DNA from: SPJN01 sp965229935 | GTDB taxonomy: Bacteria > Pseudomonadota > Alphaproteobacteria > SPJN01 | Reading direction: 5' to 3' | Assembly (NCBI GenBank): GCA_965229935.1 | Contig: CBDDKB010000002.1 | Span: 2,232,001 to 2,296,000, forward strand | Length of the DNA stretch: 64,000 nucleotides | In this document: one piece after another, positions 51,296 through 61,110 of the stretch | How positions within the stretch are numbered: the first letter of the stretch is position 1 | Layout: each line of letters begins with the position of its first letter | Notes under the pieces: generated by a model | What the model saw: only the letters and a program-made list of their open reading frames with translations | What the model was told of the DNA's origin: nothing | Database searches by the model: none | Translations under genes and position numbers: made by a program

Positions 51296-53272
51296 TCAGT
51301 CGATTTTGGTTCGTGTATGGGTGACGAGCTTTTCAATCGGCTCGTGAATGCGAATATTGATCCGTTTAAGGGGCAGGGGCCGTGCCTCGTCGCTGATGGC
51401 AGGCAATAGCGCGGTCATCAGGCCCATGATGGAATTGTCATTCCCGACCAAAGGCCTTGTGCGGGCCAAAATATCATCAGCATGTTTGGGAACCCGGTCC
51501 CCCAAAACAGCAAGGCCCAGACGGGCAAGCTCCCCCACGCCGTCGAGAACAGGCTTATAGAAATGCAGCGCACCATCCTCAGTAAACAGGCTTTCAAGCC
51601 GCTGGGGCAGGGTGGCCCAATCGTTCAGACAGGCTTCGACATTGCCAAGCCCCTCGCCCGTTGCGATCAGCCGATCCACCTCCCGCGCGAAGGCACGGGC
51701 GGCGGGCGGGTCAGAGTCAAGACCCTGTACGAGATCATTGCAGGGCGTGTCGGTGCCATACCCGTCCCAGCGAATGAAGTAATAGGCGATCGGGCTTAAC
51801 AATCCGGCAAGTGTCGCCAGCGCATCTGGAGCATTGCCGCCACAGGCGCGGGTCAGAACCGCCTGGCGGGCCTGATGATGGGGGCTGCCTAATCGGCGCA
51901 GGCGCGCATCGAACAGGCCAAGGCGGCGATACATATGCGCTTCGTCGGTGACCGCAGCATCGCTCCACAAACGTTCGGCAATCGCAGCGGCGCGTGGCCA
52001 GATATAAGTTTCGACAGTTTCGTCGAACATCGCTTCGGTCCACACCGCGGCCTCCCCTCCCAGAATGTTTGGAGAGGTGCCGGGATCGATCCGGTAGTGA
52101 TCGGCGGCGGTTAAAAAATGATCGAGGTAAAAGCTGGTGGCGCTAACCGTTTGATAGGGGCGGTTTGCATCAGCCTCTGGCGTGTCGAGCCATGTTTCAA
52201 GGATCAACCCGTCTGGGTATGGATTGCCGTGGACAATCTCCTCCCACCCCATGGGGGTTTTACCAGCCTGCTTGATCTGGGCGGCAAGCTTGTCGGTAAA
52301 GCGGCCCTGCACTTGTGCCTTGTCATTTTCCGCATCGGTGATGGCGGCCGCTTCCCATGTTTTGCCTGTGACCTCATCCCCGCCGAAATGCCAGACAGGG
52401 TCAGGGAACAGGGGGCCGAACTCATCCAATAAGTCTTGCACAAAGGCAAAGGCCGCGTCGCTATTGGGGTCAAACTCCCCATCAAAAACGCCATAGGTCT
52501 GGCACAACCCGTTGGGCGGTGTGACCGCAAGGTCAGGATAGGCGGTGATGAAGCCTGTTGCGTGGCCCGGCATATTAAATTCGGGCACCACGCGAATGCC
52601 CCGCGCGGCGGCATAGGCCACAAGATCAGTAATGTCGGCCTGACTGAAATAGTCACCGTTTGAGGCACGCTTATGCAAATTGGGGCGCAGCTTGCTTTCG
52701 ACACGCACGCCCTGATCATTGCTCAACCCCCAATGAAGAACGTTCAGCTTGGCGTGGGCCATGCCATCCAATATCCGCTTGATGGTCGGCACGGTTATAA
52801 AGTGGCGGACGCTATCAAGCTTGATCCCGCGCCATTTAAAGCGCGGCTGATCCGTGATCTCGCATAGTGGTAGGCTGATGCCGCCATCGCGCCGCGCCAT
52901 CTGTACCAGACTGGTCAGGCCATGAAGGGCACCGCGCCAATGGCGGGCCGTAATCGTCACGCCGTCCGCCGTGATAGACAGGTGATAGGTTTCGTCCTGA
53001 TCGGGCAGCGGCAATGATCCAGCCACATCGTCAACTGCAAGCGTCAGTGACGCATTTGGATCATCGGTTGTGATCAGTGTCGTTTGGCCAAGCGCCTTGC
53101 GGAACCGTTCGGCGGCATCTTGCAAGGGGCCTGCGGGGGCCTTGATGAGTGGCAGGCCATCCCAATGACAGCGGCCTTCATGCAAGACAACACTTGCCGG
53201 CCACGGCATAAGGGGTAGCTGATCCGGCGCGATTGTGGCTTGCAAGATGAATGTTCCCTGCTTGATTGTCAT
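51296..53272 (-). CDS. Glycoside hydrolase family 20 beta-N-acetylhexosaminidase
   Basis: 658 residues. An N-terminal GH20b-like domain (LMPWPASVVLHEGRCHWDG...) precedes the catalytic barrel with KWRGIKLDSVRHF, LHWGLSNDQGVRVES, VPEFNMPGHATGF and the catalytic Asp-Glu pair in WHFGGDEVTGK. It removes terminal GlcNAc or GalNAc, for example from chitin oligomers or peptidoglycan turnover products. No signal peptide is seen, so it would act on imported sugars. No chitin genes adjoin it. First gene of a possible minus-strand operon with SDR 2 and ligase 2. Confidence 0.88.
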   Translation of the reverse strand: MTIKQGTFILQATIAPDQLPLMPWPASVVLHEGRCHWDGLPLIKAPAGPLQDAAERFRKALGQTTLITTDDPNASLTLAVDDVAGSLPLPDQDETYHLSITADGVTITARHWRGALHGLTSLVQMARRDGGISLPLCEITDQPRFKWRGIKLDSVRHFITVPTIKRILDGMAHAKLNVLHWGLSNDQGVRVESKLRPNLHKRASNGDYFSQADITDLVAYAAARGIRVVPEFNMPGHATGFITAYPDLAVTPPNGLCQTYGVFDGEFDPNSDAAFAFVQDLLDEFGPLFPDPVWHFGGDEVTGKTWEAAAITDAENDKAQVQGRFTDKLAAQIKQAGKTPMGWEEIVHGNPYPDGLILETWLDTPEADANRPYQTVSATSFYLDHFLTAADHYRIDPGTSPNILGGEAAVWTEAMFDETVETYIWPRAAAIAERLWSDAAVTDEAHMYRRLGLFDARLRRLGSPHHQARQAVLTRACGGNAPDALATLAGLLSPIAYYFIRWDGYGTDTPCNDLVQGLDSDPPAARAFAREVDRLIATGEGLGNVEACLNDWATLPQRLESLFTEDGALHFYKPVLDGVGELARLGLAVLGDRVPKHADDILARTRPLVGNDNSIMGLMTALLPAISDEARPLPLKRINIRIHEPIEKLVTHTRTKID

Positions 53273-53337
53273 TTTATGAAACGGACCGTAATGTGCCCCA
53301 TGCGCCCTACCCTGTCCATAGGAAGGAATTACAGTAG

Positions 53338-53835
53338 ATGGATGACGCCCAAAAAGATTTGATCGACCTGCTTGCCCGGTTCAAAGCACGGGCTGAGGCT
53401 GCTGACGGCCCCGGTTTTGGCGCGCTGTTTACCGATGACGCGGTGTATGTTGATGGGTTTCACGGGCCTTATCATGGACCTGACGCGATCGGCAAAATGC
53501 TGGTTGAGGATTTTTATGGCGCGATGACTGACTGCCGCTGGGATATTTATGAGCCTGTGGTGAATGGTGGGCTCGGCTACTTCCGCTATTTGTTCAGCTA
53601 TACCTCGACCCTGCCGGATGCGGCAGGTAAGCGCGTTGTGTTTGACGGCATGGCGCGCGTGACCCTAAAGGGCAGCGGGCCAGACATGCAGATCCGCCAT
53701 TATTCGGAAATTTTTGATCGTGGCTTGGCCCTTGCGCAGCTTGGCTTTGCGCCTGAACGGATTGCCAAAACTGTGGGACGCGCCGCAGACCGATTACGCG
53801 CAAACCCCGATGCGGGCCCGCATATCAATCGTTAA
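53338..53835 (+). CDS. SnoaL-like/NTF2-fold protein
   Basis: 165 residues. The pattern DLLARFKARAEAADGPGFGALFTDDAVYVDGFHGPYHGPDAI shows the start of a SnoaL-like NTF2 domain: helix, then FTDDAVYxD and GxxAI. Such proteins are small-molecule isomerases, hydrolases or ligand-binding proteins. Function unknown. It is divergent from GH20 (65-bp gap) and convergent with coq7 (10-bp gap). Confidence 0.75.
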   Translation: MDDAQKDLIDLLARFKARAEAADGPGFGALFTDDAVYVDGFHGPYHGPDAIGKMLVEDFYGAMTDCRWDIYEPVVNGGLGYFRYLFSYTSTLPDAAGKRVVFDGMARVTLKGSGPDMQIRHYSEIFDRGLALAQLGFAPERIAKTVGRAADRLRANPDAGPHINR

Positions 53836-53845
53836 CTTGAAAAGT

Positions 53846-54472
53846 TCAGATGCGTTCTGACAGCCAAATCGCTGACCGCGATGCGGCCTTGATCACAGCA
53901 GATAACAAGGGATAGGCGGGGGCGTCTTCGGCCCCTTCCTCTATTGCTGTGTCGTGATGCTCTGCTTCTTCGGCGCGAAACTGATCGATTGCAGCGCGCA
54001 GCTCAGGCTCATCCACACCGCTTTGAGCCATCCGGTCCAGTGTTGCCTGTTGGGCGGCATAATGTTTGTCGATGACATCTTCAACCGCGGCGGTGCAGGC
54101 CATGGCGGCCTTTTCACCCATTAGGGCGGTTACAGCGCCCAGGGCATAGCCTGCCACATTCCAAAATGGTTCAAGTGCTGTCGGGCGCACGCCGCGTTCT
54201 GCCACCAGCTCGTTAAAGCGGGCAAGATGGGCGTCTTCCTGTTCGGCCATATGCTTGACCAGCCCGGCCGTGTGGCCAAGTCCGGCGCGCGGCTTCCCAT
54301 TGCGGTCAGTCATCATATCAAGCTGGCCGCGATAAATGCGTTGGGCACCAAACTCACCCGCCTGATCAACCCGCAAAATGCGAGCAATCTGGGCCTTGGC
54401 ATGGTCTTGGCCTGCCCGGTCCTCAACCGCCGCAGGGGCGGGAATGGCCTGATTGTCAATAAGCTTTGTCAT
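53846..54472 (-). CDS. coq7: Demethoxyubiquinone hydroxylase (Coq7 family)
   Basis: 208 residues from the ATG at 54472; an upstream in-frame start at 54583 would overlap dsbB. Di-iron ligands are visible: RVDQAGEFGAQRIY (first Glu), HMAEQEDAHLARF (ExxH), VEDVIDKHY and FRAEEAEHHDTAIEEG (second ExxH). It hydroxylates 5-demethoxyubiquinone in the last ring hydroxylation of ubiquinone synthesis. Likely co-transcribed with dsbB (7-bp gap). Confidence 0.93.
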   Translation of the reverse strand: MTKLIDNQAIPAPAAVEDRAGQDHAKAQIARILRVDQAGEFGAQRIYRGQLDMMTDRNGKPRAGLGHTAGLVKHMAEQEDAHLARFNELVAERGVRPTALEPFWNVAGYALGAVTALMGEKAAMACTAAVEDVIDKHYAAQQATLDRMAQSGVDEPELRAAIDQFRAEEAEHHDTAIEEGAEDAPAYPLLSAVIKAASRSAIWLSERI

Positions 54473-54479
54473 GATCCGA

Positions 54480-54983
54480 TTATCGCCGACCGCGCCACAG
54501 GGCGGCAAGGCCGAGCGCGGCGGAAATTGTCGCATTCCACCCGGCAAGCGAAAGACCAAGAAACTGAAACGGTATCTCGTCACAGCGCACGACCGGGGCG
54601 TTCTTCAACGCCTCGGCCAAATCTTCAACCGAACCGGCATTGGCGCCAGGCGCTCCTGTGCAGGTGCTGGGACCTGCCCAAAAGTCCCATTCGATCCCTG
54701 CGTGATAGACGCCATAGCCCGCGCTGATCCAAATGCAAGTGATGGCGATCAGGAATAGGGGCGCGCGCGCCGGGGCCATGACCGAAACTTGCGGCAGGGC
54801 AAGGGCGGCGGCAACAATCGCTGCCACATGCCACCAACGCTGGGTCATGCAAAGCGGGCAGGGATAAAGGTCCGCGAGGTACTGAAAGCCAAGTGCACCG
54901 ATCAGAAGCGCGCCCGCGCCAATGATCAGAATATGCTGACCCTTAATGGCTGAGGCTTTGATAGGCAATGGCAGCCCCCACAA
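54480..54983 (-). CDS. Disulfide bond formation protein B (DsbB) family
   Basis: 167 residues with four membrane helices. First redox pair CPLC (Cys42/Cys45) after helix 1, second pair Cys108 and Cys134 in the second periplasmic loop (GPSTCTG...VRCDEI). It re-oxidises a DsbA-type thiol oxidase and passes electrons to quinone, which fits its neighbour coq7. The start at 54983 lies inside the upstream DedA-family gene, a 41-bp overlap. Confidence 0.88.
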   Translation of the reverse strand: MWGLPLPIKASAIKGQHILIIGAGALLIGALGFQYLADLYPCPLCMTQRWWHVAAIVAAALALPQVSVMAPARAPLFLIAITCIWISAGYGVYHAGIEWDFWAGPSTCTGAPGANAGSVEDLAEALKNAPVVRCDEIPFQFLGLSLAGWNATISAALGLAALWRGRR

Positions 54984-55515
54984 TCAACATACCCGCGACC
55001 AATGTCAGGATACCGAAATAGCGTTCGATAAAGGCCTTGATGGGCGGGCCAAAGAAATAGAGTAATGTCGCTTCAAGGAAGAAGCGGCCACCCCGGCCGA
55101 TCAGGCTGAACAGTATAAAGACAAAGATATTGAGCCCAACCGTACCGCTCGCGATTGTGAAAACTTTATAAGGGATTGGTGAAAATCCGGCGAGCAGGAC
55201 AATCCAGCCGCCATACTCATTATAAAGGGCTGAGAATTGGTCAAACTTTTCAGGATTGGCGAGGTAATCGCCCACCACATCCCATAAGCCCCAGCCGATC
55301 ATATAGCCGAAGACCCCACCGGCAACGGACGAGATGGTGCAAACAAAGGCGATCCAAAAGGCGCGGTCGCGATTGGCCAACACCATCGGCAATAACATAA
55401 TGTCCGGTGGAATGGGAAAGAAAGAGCTTTCGGCAAAGCTGACCACAGCCATAATAGGCAGCGCATGGCGGTGGGCTGCCAACTCGAGAGTTTTATCGTA
55501 TAGCCGTCTGAACAT
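54943..55515 (-). CDS. DedA/YqaA-family membrane protein
   Basis: 190 residues. SNARE-associated/DedA signatures FAESSFFPIPPDIMLLPMVLAN and GWIVLLAGFSPIPYKVFTIASG with re-entrant helices, plus RGGRFFLEATLLYFFG. DedA proteins are linked to lipid carrier flipping and membrane homeostasis. It probably starts a DedA-dsbB-coq7 transcript. Confidence 0.88.
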   Translation of the reverse strand: MFRRLYDKTLELAAHRHALPIMAVVSFAESSFFPIPPDIMLLPMVLANRDRAFWIAFVCTISSVAGGVFGYMIGWGLWDVVGDYLANPEKFDQFSALYNEYGGWIVLLAGFSPIPYKVFTIASGTVGLNIFVFILFSLIGRGGRFFLEATLLYFFGPPIKAFIERYFGILTLVAGMLIVGAAIAYQSLSH

Positions 55516-55612
55516 AAAAGGTCCGGGCGATGTGTCCTAGAAACTGTGCCCCCCTCCTAGCATGTCATTTAAAAAAAGCACAGAAAAAGCACGCTGCGGC
55601 GGCAAAGCGCGC

Positions 55613-55640
55613 TTGACTGCGGGCGATTGTGGTGTAGAAC
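55613..55640 (+). promoter_or_regulatory. Promoter of tRNA-Leu
   Basis: TTGACT (55613-55618), 16-bp spacer, TAGAAC (55635-55640), about 45 bp before the mature tRNA, with GC-rich sequence at the start site as in stringently controlled tRNA promoters. Confidence 0.55.
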
Positions 55641-55688
55641 GGGCGTCCAATCTGCTGGTCGGCCCTTTTGGGCTGGTCCTGCCCGGTG

Positions 55689-55775
55689 GCCCCGGTGGCG
55701 GAATTGGTAGACGCGCCAGACTCAAAATCTGGTGTTCGCAAGAACGTGCCAGTTCGAGTCTGGCCCGGGGCACCA
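55689..55775 (+). tRNA. tRNA-Leu (anticodon CAA)
   Basis: 87 nt with the long variable arm of a class II tRNA (TGTTCGCAAGAACGT). Acceptor GCCCCGG pairs with CCGGGGC, anticodon stem CCAGA/TCTGG with loop CTCAAAA (anticodon CAA, decoding UUG), T-arm AGTTCGAGTCT, encoded CCA at 55773-55775. Confidence 0.95.
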
Positions 55776-55814
55776 TTTTCCCTAAAAATTGAACGCGCGG
55801 CGATGGCGTCTGTT

Positions 55815-57983
55815 CTAACGCCCGGGCGTATAAATGCGTTTAGCATTTGCCTTGATCTCATCCTGATCGAATGTGTGCCGTTTGAATTTTTGTGCGGCAA
55901 ACATGTCAACCTGATCAGCATAATGTGGGTCGTCGGGCCGGGTTGCGGCAACACCGAATTGGTGGACCGTAAACACATCCTGTCGCCCGTCAGGATACCA
56001 CTCGGACAAAAGGATGAAGCTGTCACCGACAAAGGCGGCAAGCCCGCCATCATCTTCGGGCCCGTCAATGTCATAGATCGCGCGCAGAATATCTGGCCCG
56101 CCATTCACAGGCACATTCTTGTCGCCACGGCGCAAACGGTTCAGGTCGCCCCAAGCGATGTCGAACGTGCCAAACTTTTCGTGCAGATAGTTTGCTGCCC
56201 AAATGAAGCCTTCAACCGGGTCGGGCTCCGGCGTGCCCTTCACCTCAGCCTCAATCGCGCCGAACATGCTGTAAACGCCGATGGCGGCATGGCGATTTTC
56301 CATATCGGTTTTCAAGTCCCACGCAGCGATATGATCCTGCGCCTGTTTCAAAATAGGATCATCGGAAAAATCACGCGCCATGATGGCACGGCGCGCATCG
56401 GCCATTTGCGATTTGTCTGAAAAGGCGAGGTCGAACTTATAATCCAAAAACTCCTGCCGGGAGATTGCCGGGTCCGCACCATAGGTTTCGTGCAAGCGAT
56501 GGGCGCGGTTGGTATAGCGGCTTTCAACCCAAAGCTCCTCGGGCCAGCTATCTGCGTCTGCATTGTCCTGCCCGTCTGTCACGTCAAATGGTGTTGAGTT
56601 GGCTGAAAAAACCAGCCCCGATTTCGGATCAATAACAGCAGGGACAAAATCAAAGCCATATTCATCCTGCCAGATCAGGTCAGATCGATCACCGGGAAGC
56701 ACGGCTTTCCAATCAAGGCCCGTTCCTTTTTTGCGCTTGGGGAAACGGGCATTATGGATATGGGCGACCATGCCGCTTTTATCCGCATAGACAACGTTAA
56801 AGCTGCCGACCGCGCCGATGCGCATGGCGTCGCGCCATTCATTAAAATCGGTGGACTTGTTCATGGCGATATATTGATCAAGCCCACGCAAATCATCCAT
56901 GCCGGGGAAGCGTATGGCAAAAACGCCATGATCTGTCCGCAAGGCTGGGCCGTGGGCAGACCAGATTACTTCGCGGCTGACGGTCCACGGGAAAAAGCCG
57001 AACAGCTTGACCTTGATTTTCGCCTGAGACTTTTCAAAGGGCGTGTATTTGCCATCAAGCAGATATTCATCAGGATTGTCGGGGTTGAGTGTCAGCCGAT
57101 AAACATCTGTCAGGTCCGGTTTATTGACCGTGAACGCCCAGCCAAGCTCAGGCCGTGTGCCGTGACCGATCAGGGGAAAGCCGGGGAATGTCCCGCCGAC
57201 AATCTCCAGCCCGTCTTTTGAGGTTAAGTGTGCCTCGTACCACGCAACAGGGCCGGTAAAGGGTTGGTGGGAATTGACGAACAGGCGCGTGGTGCCATCG
57301 GTGCTGCGTTTGGGGGCAACGGCGATGGCGTTTGACCCCATGGTTTGGAAAAAGGGTTTGGCTAGCACTGTCTTGTCCGCGGTCTTGTCTGCACCGTTGT
57401 CAGCGGCCGCCGCACTTTCTGTGCGTCCCTCCATCACTTTGCGCACTTCGCCTTCTACGCCAAAGAACAGGGGTGCCTTGAACAGAATGCCAGCAAAAAT
57501 ATCCTGCGCGGTAAAGGGATAGGCACCGGGCCACACTTCGTCAGGATGTTCTGCGGCGTATAGATTGATGCCATCGGCATAGGCCTTTGCCATGGCGCGC
57601 GCCTCATCTGACGGTTCTGTTTGCCATTTCGCATCAACCGTTTCCCAAATGCGCATAAGCGCGACGAGATAGTCGGTGACCGCACCGTCTAGCCCCTTAT
57701 GGGCGGCAAGGTTACCGCGCACAGCGATGGCGGTTTCCTGAAAGGTGGCGAAATCATCCTCGCCCACTGCATAGCCAAGACCGAAACCAACATCGGCTGA
57801 TGTGGTGCCGGCAATGTGGGGAACGCCATACTGATCGCGCGTGATGGTTACATCATATTGCGCGGCAACCTGACGGGCCGTTGCAAGATCAGATTGATCG
57901 GGCCCGCCGCCAGTGGTGCAGGCACCCAGCGCGATCAGACAGAAAGCTGCGATAGCCGCCTTTGCGGCACGGAAATGTAACAT
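55815..57983 (-). CDS. Penicillin acylase family lipoprotein
   Basis: 722 residues. Lipobox LIALGAC with Cys22 predicts a lipoprotein. The Ntn-hydrolase precursor layout is clear: alpha chain (VTITRDQYGVPHIAGTTSAD), spacer peptide, then Ser217 in FFQTMGSNAIAV as the self-generated N-terminal nucleophile of the beta chain. Relatives hydrolyse penicillins, acyl-homoserine lactones or other amides; the natural substrate here is unknown. Quorum quenching or amide catabolism are options. It is divergent from the GlcD-type gene. Confidence 0.88.
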   Translation of the reverse strand: MLHFRAAKAAIAAFCLIALGACTTGGGPDQSDLATARQVAAQYDVTITRDQYGVPHIAGTTSADVGFGLGYAVGEDDFATFQETAIAVRGNLAAHKGLDGAVTDYLVALMRIWETVDAKWQTEPSDEARAMAKAYADGINLYAAEHPDEVWPGAYPFTAQDIFAGILFKAPLFFGVEGEVRKVMEGRTESAAAADNGADKTADKTVLAKPFFQTMGSNAIAVAPKRSTDGTTRLFVNSHQPFTGPVAWYEAHLTSKDGLEIVGGTFPGFPLIGHGTRPELGWAFTVNKPDLTDVYRLTLNPDNPDEYLLDGKYTPFEKSQAKIKVKLFGFFPWTVSREVIWSAHGPALRTDHGVFAIRFPGMDDLRGLDQYIAMNKSTDFNEWRDAMRIGAVGSFNVVYADKSGMVAHIHNARFPKRKKGTGLDWKAVLPGDRSDLIWQDEYGFDFVPAVIDPKSGLVFSANSTPFDVTDGQDNADADSWPEELWVESRYTNRAHRLHETYGADPAISRQEFLDYKFDLAFSDKSQMADARRAIMARDFSDDPILKQAQDHIAAWDLKTDMENRHAAIGVYSMFGAIEAEVKGTPEPDPVEGFIWAANYLHEKFGTFDIAWGDLNRLRRGDKNVPVNGGPDILRAIYDIDGPEDDGGLAAFVGDSFILLSEWYPDGRQDVFTVHQFGVAATRPDDPHYADQVDMFAAQKFKRHTFDQDEIKANAKRIYTPGR

Positions 57984-58105
57984 TGGCCTCTCCCATTTTG
58001 CGGCAGCCTAGCAGCTTTTACGGAATGGAGGGAAGCGCGATGAAAATTTGTGGCGCGGTGCATCAGATGGCTGGCGCTGGCGGGCGATTGTGATAGCCTG
58101 CACCC

Positions 58106-59488
58106 ATGACCACAAAAACAGATCAAGTTATAGACAGGCTTTTAACGCGTTTTGCGGCCAAGGATGTGTTGCAAGGCAATGCGGTGGCGGAACGCGTGAC
58201 CAGCTATTGGAACCCCGGGCCAACGATTGGCGCGGCGATCGTGTTCCCCCGGTCAACCGACGATGTCAGCTTTATCCTCAAGACCTGTCATGATCATGAT
58301 CAGACAGTGGTAGTACAGGGCGGCAAGACAGGGGTGGTGCAGGGGGCAGAGGCAAAGCCGTCTGACATCATCATATCATTTGATCATATGAAATTGGTTG
58401 AGGAGATTGATGTGGTTGGGGGCACTGCAACCGTACAGGCGGGCGCTGTGCTTGAAGCGGTGCAAACAGAAATTGCGGAAAAGGGATTTTTGTTCCCGCT
58501 TGACCTTGGCGCGCGCGGGTCTTGCACCATTGGGGGCAATGTGGCGACCAATGCGGGGGGCATTAATGTTATCCGCTATGGGATGATGCGTAATCTTGTA
58601 CTGGGGCTTGAGGCTGTGTTGGCCGACGGGACGGTCCTATCATCTATGAACTATATGCTTAAGAACAATGCCGGTTATGATCTTAAGCAATTGTTCATCG
58701 GGTCTGAGGGCACGTTGGGGATTGTAACGCGCATTGTGCTACGCCTGTTTCCTGCCCCTGTGACCAGCCAGTCAGCGCTTGTTGCCATGGTTGATTTTCA
58801 GGCTGTTACTGATTTCCTGCAACAGGCCAACCAAACATTGGGAGGCGATCTTTCAGCCTATGAGGTGATGTGGGGTGACTATTATCGCGCTGTCACCGGG
58901 CCTGATCTGCACAGACCGCCCCTGCCGCGTGATCATGCCTATTATGTGGTTCTGAAGATGGAAGGCAGCGACAAGGATGCCGACCCCAAACGGTTTGAGG
59001 CATTGCTCGCTACCGGGTTAGACAATGGGATGATTGTCGATGCAGTCCTGCCCCAGTCTGAGCGGGAGGAGCTTGAAATCTGGGCTGTCCGCGAACAGTT
59101 TGAGCCGCTGTTCGTCCACAATCCGGTATTCTTGTATGATGTCAGTCTGCCGATCAAGGATATGGCGGCCTATGTCTCGACAGTTGAACAAGGCATTAAG
59201 GCAAGCTGGCCTGATGGGCTGTGCTTTGCCTTGGGTCATATTGGTGACGGCAATTTGCATTTCTTTGTTGCGCCACAGGATGATCAGGCAAGCCATGCAC
59301 AGGCAGACGAGATACTTTATAAGGCGCTGATACCCTATGGCGGGTCAGTATCCGCTGAACATGGCATCGGGCATGAGAAAAAAGGGTGGCTTGGTGCCTC
59401 CCGCACGGCTGAAGAAATCGCAACCATGCAGCTATTGAAGCGGACGCTTGACCCCAAGGGGATTTTGAATCCCGGCGTTGTGCTATAG
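58106..59488 (+). CDS. FAD-binding oxidoreductase, D-lactate/2-hydroxyacid dehydrogenase (GlcD) type
   Basis: 460 residues. FAD_binding_4 domain with VVVQGGKTGVVQGAEAK, LDLGARGSCTIGGNVATNAGG and GSEGTLGIVTRIVLRL, and a C-terminal FAD-oxidase domain ending SAEHGIGHEKKGWLG and LDPKGILNPGVVL. Oxidises a D-2-hydroxyacid such as lactate, glycolate or 2-hydroxyglutarate; which cannot be decided. The stop codon lies within the stem of a terminator. Confidence 0.9.
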   Translation: MTTKTDQVIDRLLTRFAAKDVLQGNAVAERVTSYWNPGPTIGAAIVFPRSTDDVSFILKTCHDHDQTVVVQGGKTGVVQGAEAKPSDIIISFDHMKLVEEIDVVGGTATVQAGAVLEAVQTEIAEKGFLFPLDLGARGSCTIGGNVATNAGGINVIRYGMMRNLVLGLEAVLADGTVLSSMNYMLKNNAGYDLKQLFIGSEGTLGIVTRIVLRLFPAPVTSQSALVAMVDFQAVTDFLQQANQTLGGDLSAYEVMWGDYYRAVTGPDLHRPPLPRDHAYYVVLKMEGSDKDADPKRFEALLATGLDNGMIVDAVLPQSEREELEIWAVREQFEPLFVHNPVFLYDVSLPIKDMAAYVSTVEQGIKASWPDGLCFALGHIGDGNLHFFVAPQDDQASHAQADEILYKALIPYGGSVSAEHGIGHEKKGWLGASRTAEEIATMQLLKRTLDPKGILNPGVVL

Positions 59489-59510
59489 CGGTCGCGCTAT
59501 AGTTGTTTTT
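59483..59510 (+). terminator. Terminator overlapping the stop of the GlcD-type gene
   Basis: CTATAGCG-GTCG-CGCTATAG (59483-59502) followed by TTGTTTTT. A second inverted repeat, TGATGCT-N7-AGCATCA (59510-59530), follows directly. Confidence 0.75.
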
Positions 59511-59659
59511 GATGCTGCCATTAAGCATCACTCTGTCTGCTAACTTGCACAAGCTTTATCAGATGGCTTTACCGTCAAGAATATTACGCCTATTCACTGT
59601 TATTAGCGGCGGGGGCTGATCCGGCGCGATACTGACAACAGACTTCAGATTGGAAGATT

Positions 59660-61087
59660 ATGCGTCGAAATCATTTTGCCGCTGCTGCCATCCTTGCAGC
59701 AGCATCCGTCCTGCCGATCAATCATGCAGCCGCGCGGCCTGCGCCCTTGCCCTGCGATGGCACTCCTGTGACCTTCACGGGAACCAACTCCAGCTTCGTT
59801 ACCAATGTAACCTTCGACATGAAGGCTGGTGACACGGTTAGGTTTGCGTTGGCGTTGAATGGTCATCCGACACCAAATCCGCAGTTCAGTATTTTTGCCA
59901 CTGCGCAGGGTCAAAAGGGCAGGCCAGTTTGTGCCACGCAAGACGACTGTAACAGCACCGTTTTTACTGCGCCCGCAGACGGAATTTTTGATTTTCAGGG
60001 CAGCACAAAGAACGCCGGGACAAATAATTCTTTGACCTATACATGTGGTATCGCAGCAGGTGCCTTTGATGCCGAACAAACTGGCGATATTGTTGACAAG
60101 GTGCTGAAACAGGCCAGCCGCATCATGACAATGAATGCCGCAACGCTTGCCAATGCTGCCTTGAACGGTGGTCTGGGTCTGACAACAGGTCTGACCGACA
60201 TGACATCCAGCAAACAGGGTGATGCCGCAGGCCGTTTGCGCCTGATGGGTCATGTTGGGCAGGATGAATTTGCCATCGGTTTTGAACAAAGCCTGTCTGC
60301 TGCTGCCAATAACACAATGGGCATGGGTGATGGAGGCGGTGACGCAATTGTCGGCAATGCACGTTATTATGACTTTGACGGTGTGATCGACGGTGATGCC
60401 CTGCAAGGGCAAATCGGGTTCCGCCGCAATCTAAGCGATGATCGCAAAATCACTATCTTTGGCTCGTTCCGTCAGACGGATGTAGACGCGGATGATTTCG
60501 GCCTGTCCTTGGAAGAAGACAGCTATGGCGCAGGTCTTATCCTGCAAGGTCCGGTCGGTGACAAACTGCAGGGTGTTGCCACCATTCACTATGAAACAGG
60601 TGACGCAGACATCCGTATCAATAACGCAACCGGGTCAACCGATGTTGATCGTTTCTCTGCCGCTGTTGCCCTGAAAGGGACGCGGGAAACTGAAAAATTG
60701 GTGCTGTCACCGCGTATTGTTGCCGGGCTTGTTGCCTTTAGTCGTGATCGTTACACCGACAGTGCTGCCACTGTTATTGATGGCGATGATGAAACAGAAC
60801 ATTTCATCGAAGTTGGGGTACGTGTTGTGCCGCAAACAGTAGCGCCCGATGGCTTGAACTGGTTCCTTGATGCGTCTGCTGATTATGCCAGTGAAACACT
60901 GGATGGTGTGCAAACACTGTCAGGCAATCGCATTGACGATAATGACATTGCGGGCAATGTCGAAGGCGGTCTGACATTCCAGTTGGAAAAAGGTGCCAAG
61001 CTGATCCTCAGCGGTGGTGGTCGCGGCCTTGGCCGTGAGACACGGGCAATCTTTGGCAACGCACTGTTGACCGTGCCGCTTCACTAA
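59660..61087 (+). CDS. Outer-membrane beta-barrel protein, autotransporter-like, with Cys-containing N-terminal domain
   Basis: 475 residues. Signal peptide ends near residue 25 (NHAAA-RP). A small beta-domain of about 110 residues follows with four Cys (PCDG, VCATQDDC, YTCGI), likely two disulfides. From about residue 170 the sequence alternates polar and hydrophobic residues (GHVGQDEFAIGFEQSLS, GQIGFRRNLSDDRKITIFGS), as in a 12-strand autotransporter-type barrel, though it ends in LTVPLH rather than an aromatic residue. No adhesin repeats. Role unknown; surface display of the Cys domain is possible. Confidence 0.65.
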   Translation: MRRNHFAAAAILAAASVLPINHAAARPAPLPCDGTPVTFTGTNSSFVTNVTFDMKAGDTVRFALALNGHPTPNPQFSIFATAQGQKGRPVCATQDDCNSTVFTAPADGIFDFQGSTKNAGTNNSLTYTCGIAAGAFDAEQTGDIVDKVLKQASRIMTMNAATLANAALNGGLGLTTGLTDMTSSKQGDAAGRLRLMGHVGQDEFAIGFEQSLSAAANNTMGMGDGGGDAIVGNARYYDFDGVIDGDALQGQIGFRRNLSDDRKITIFGSFRQTDVDADDFGLSLEEDSYGAGLILQGPVGDKLQGVATIHYETGDADIRINNATGSTDVDRFSAAVALKGTRETEKLVLSPRIVAGLVAFSRDRYTDSAATVIDGDDETEHFIEVGVRVVPQTVAPDGLNWFLDASADYASETLDGVQTLSGNRIDDNDIAGNVEGGLTFQLEKGAKLILSGGGRGLGRETRAIFGNALLTVPLH

Positions 61088-61110
61088 GCGGTCCGCATAG
61101 TTTTCAAAGG

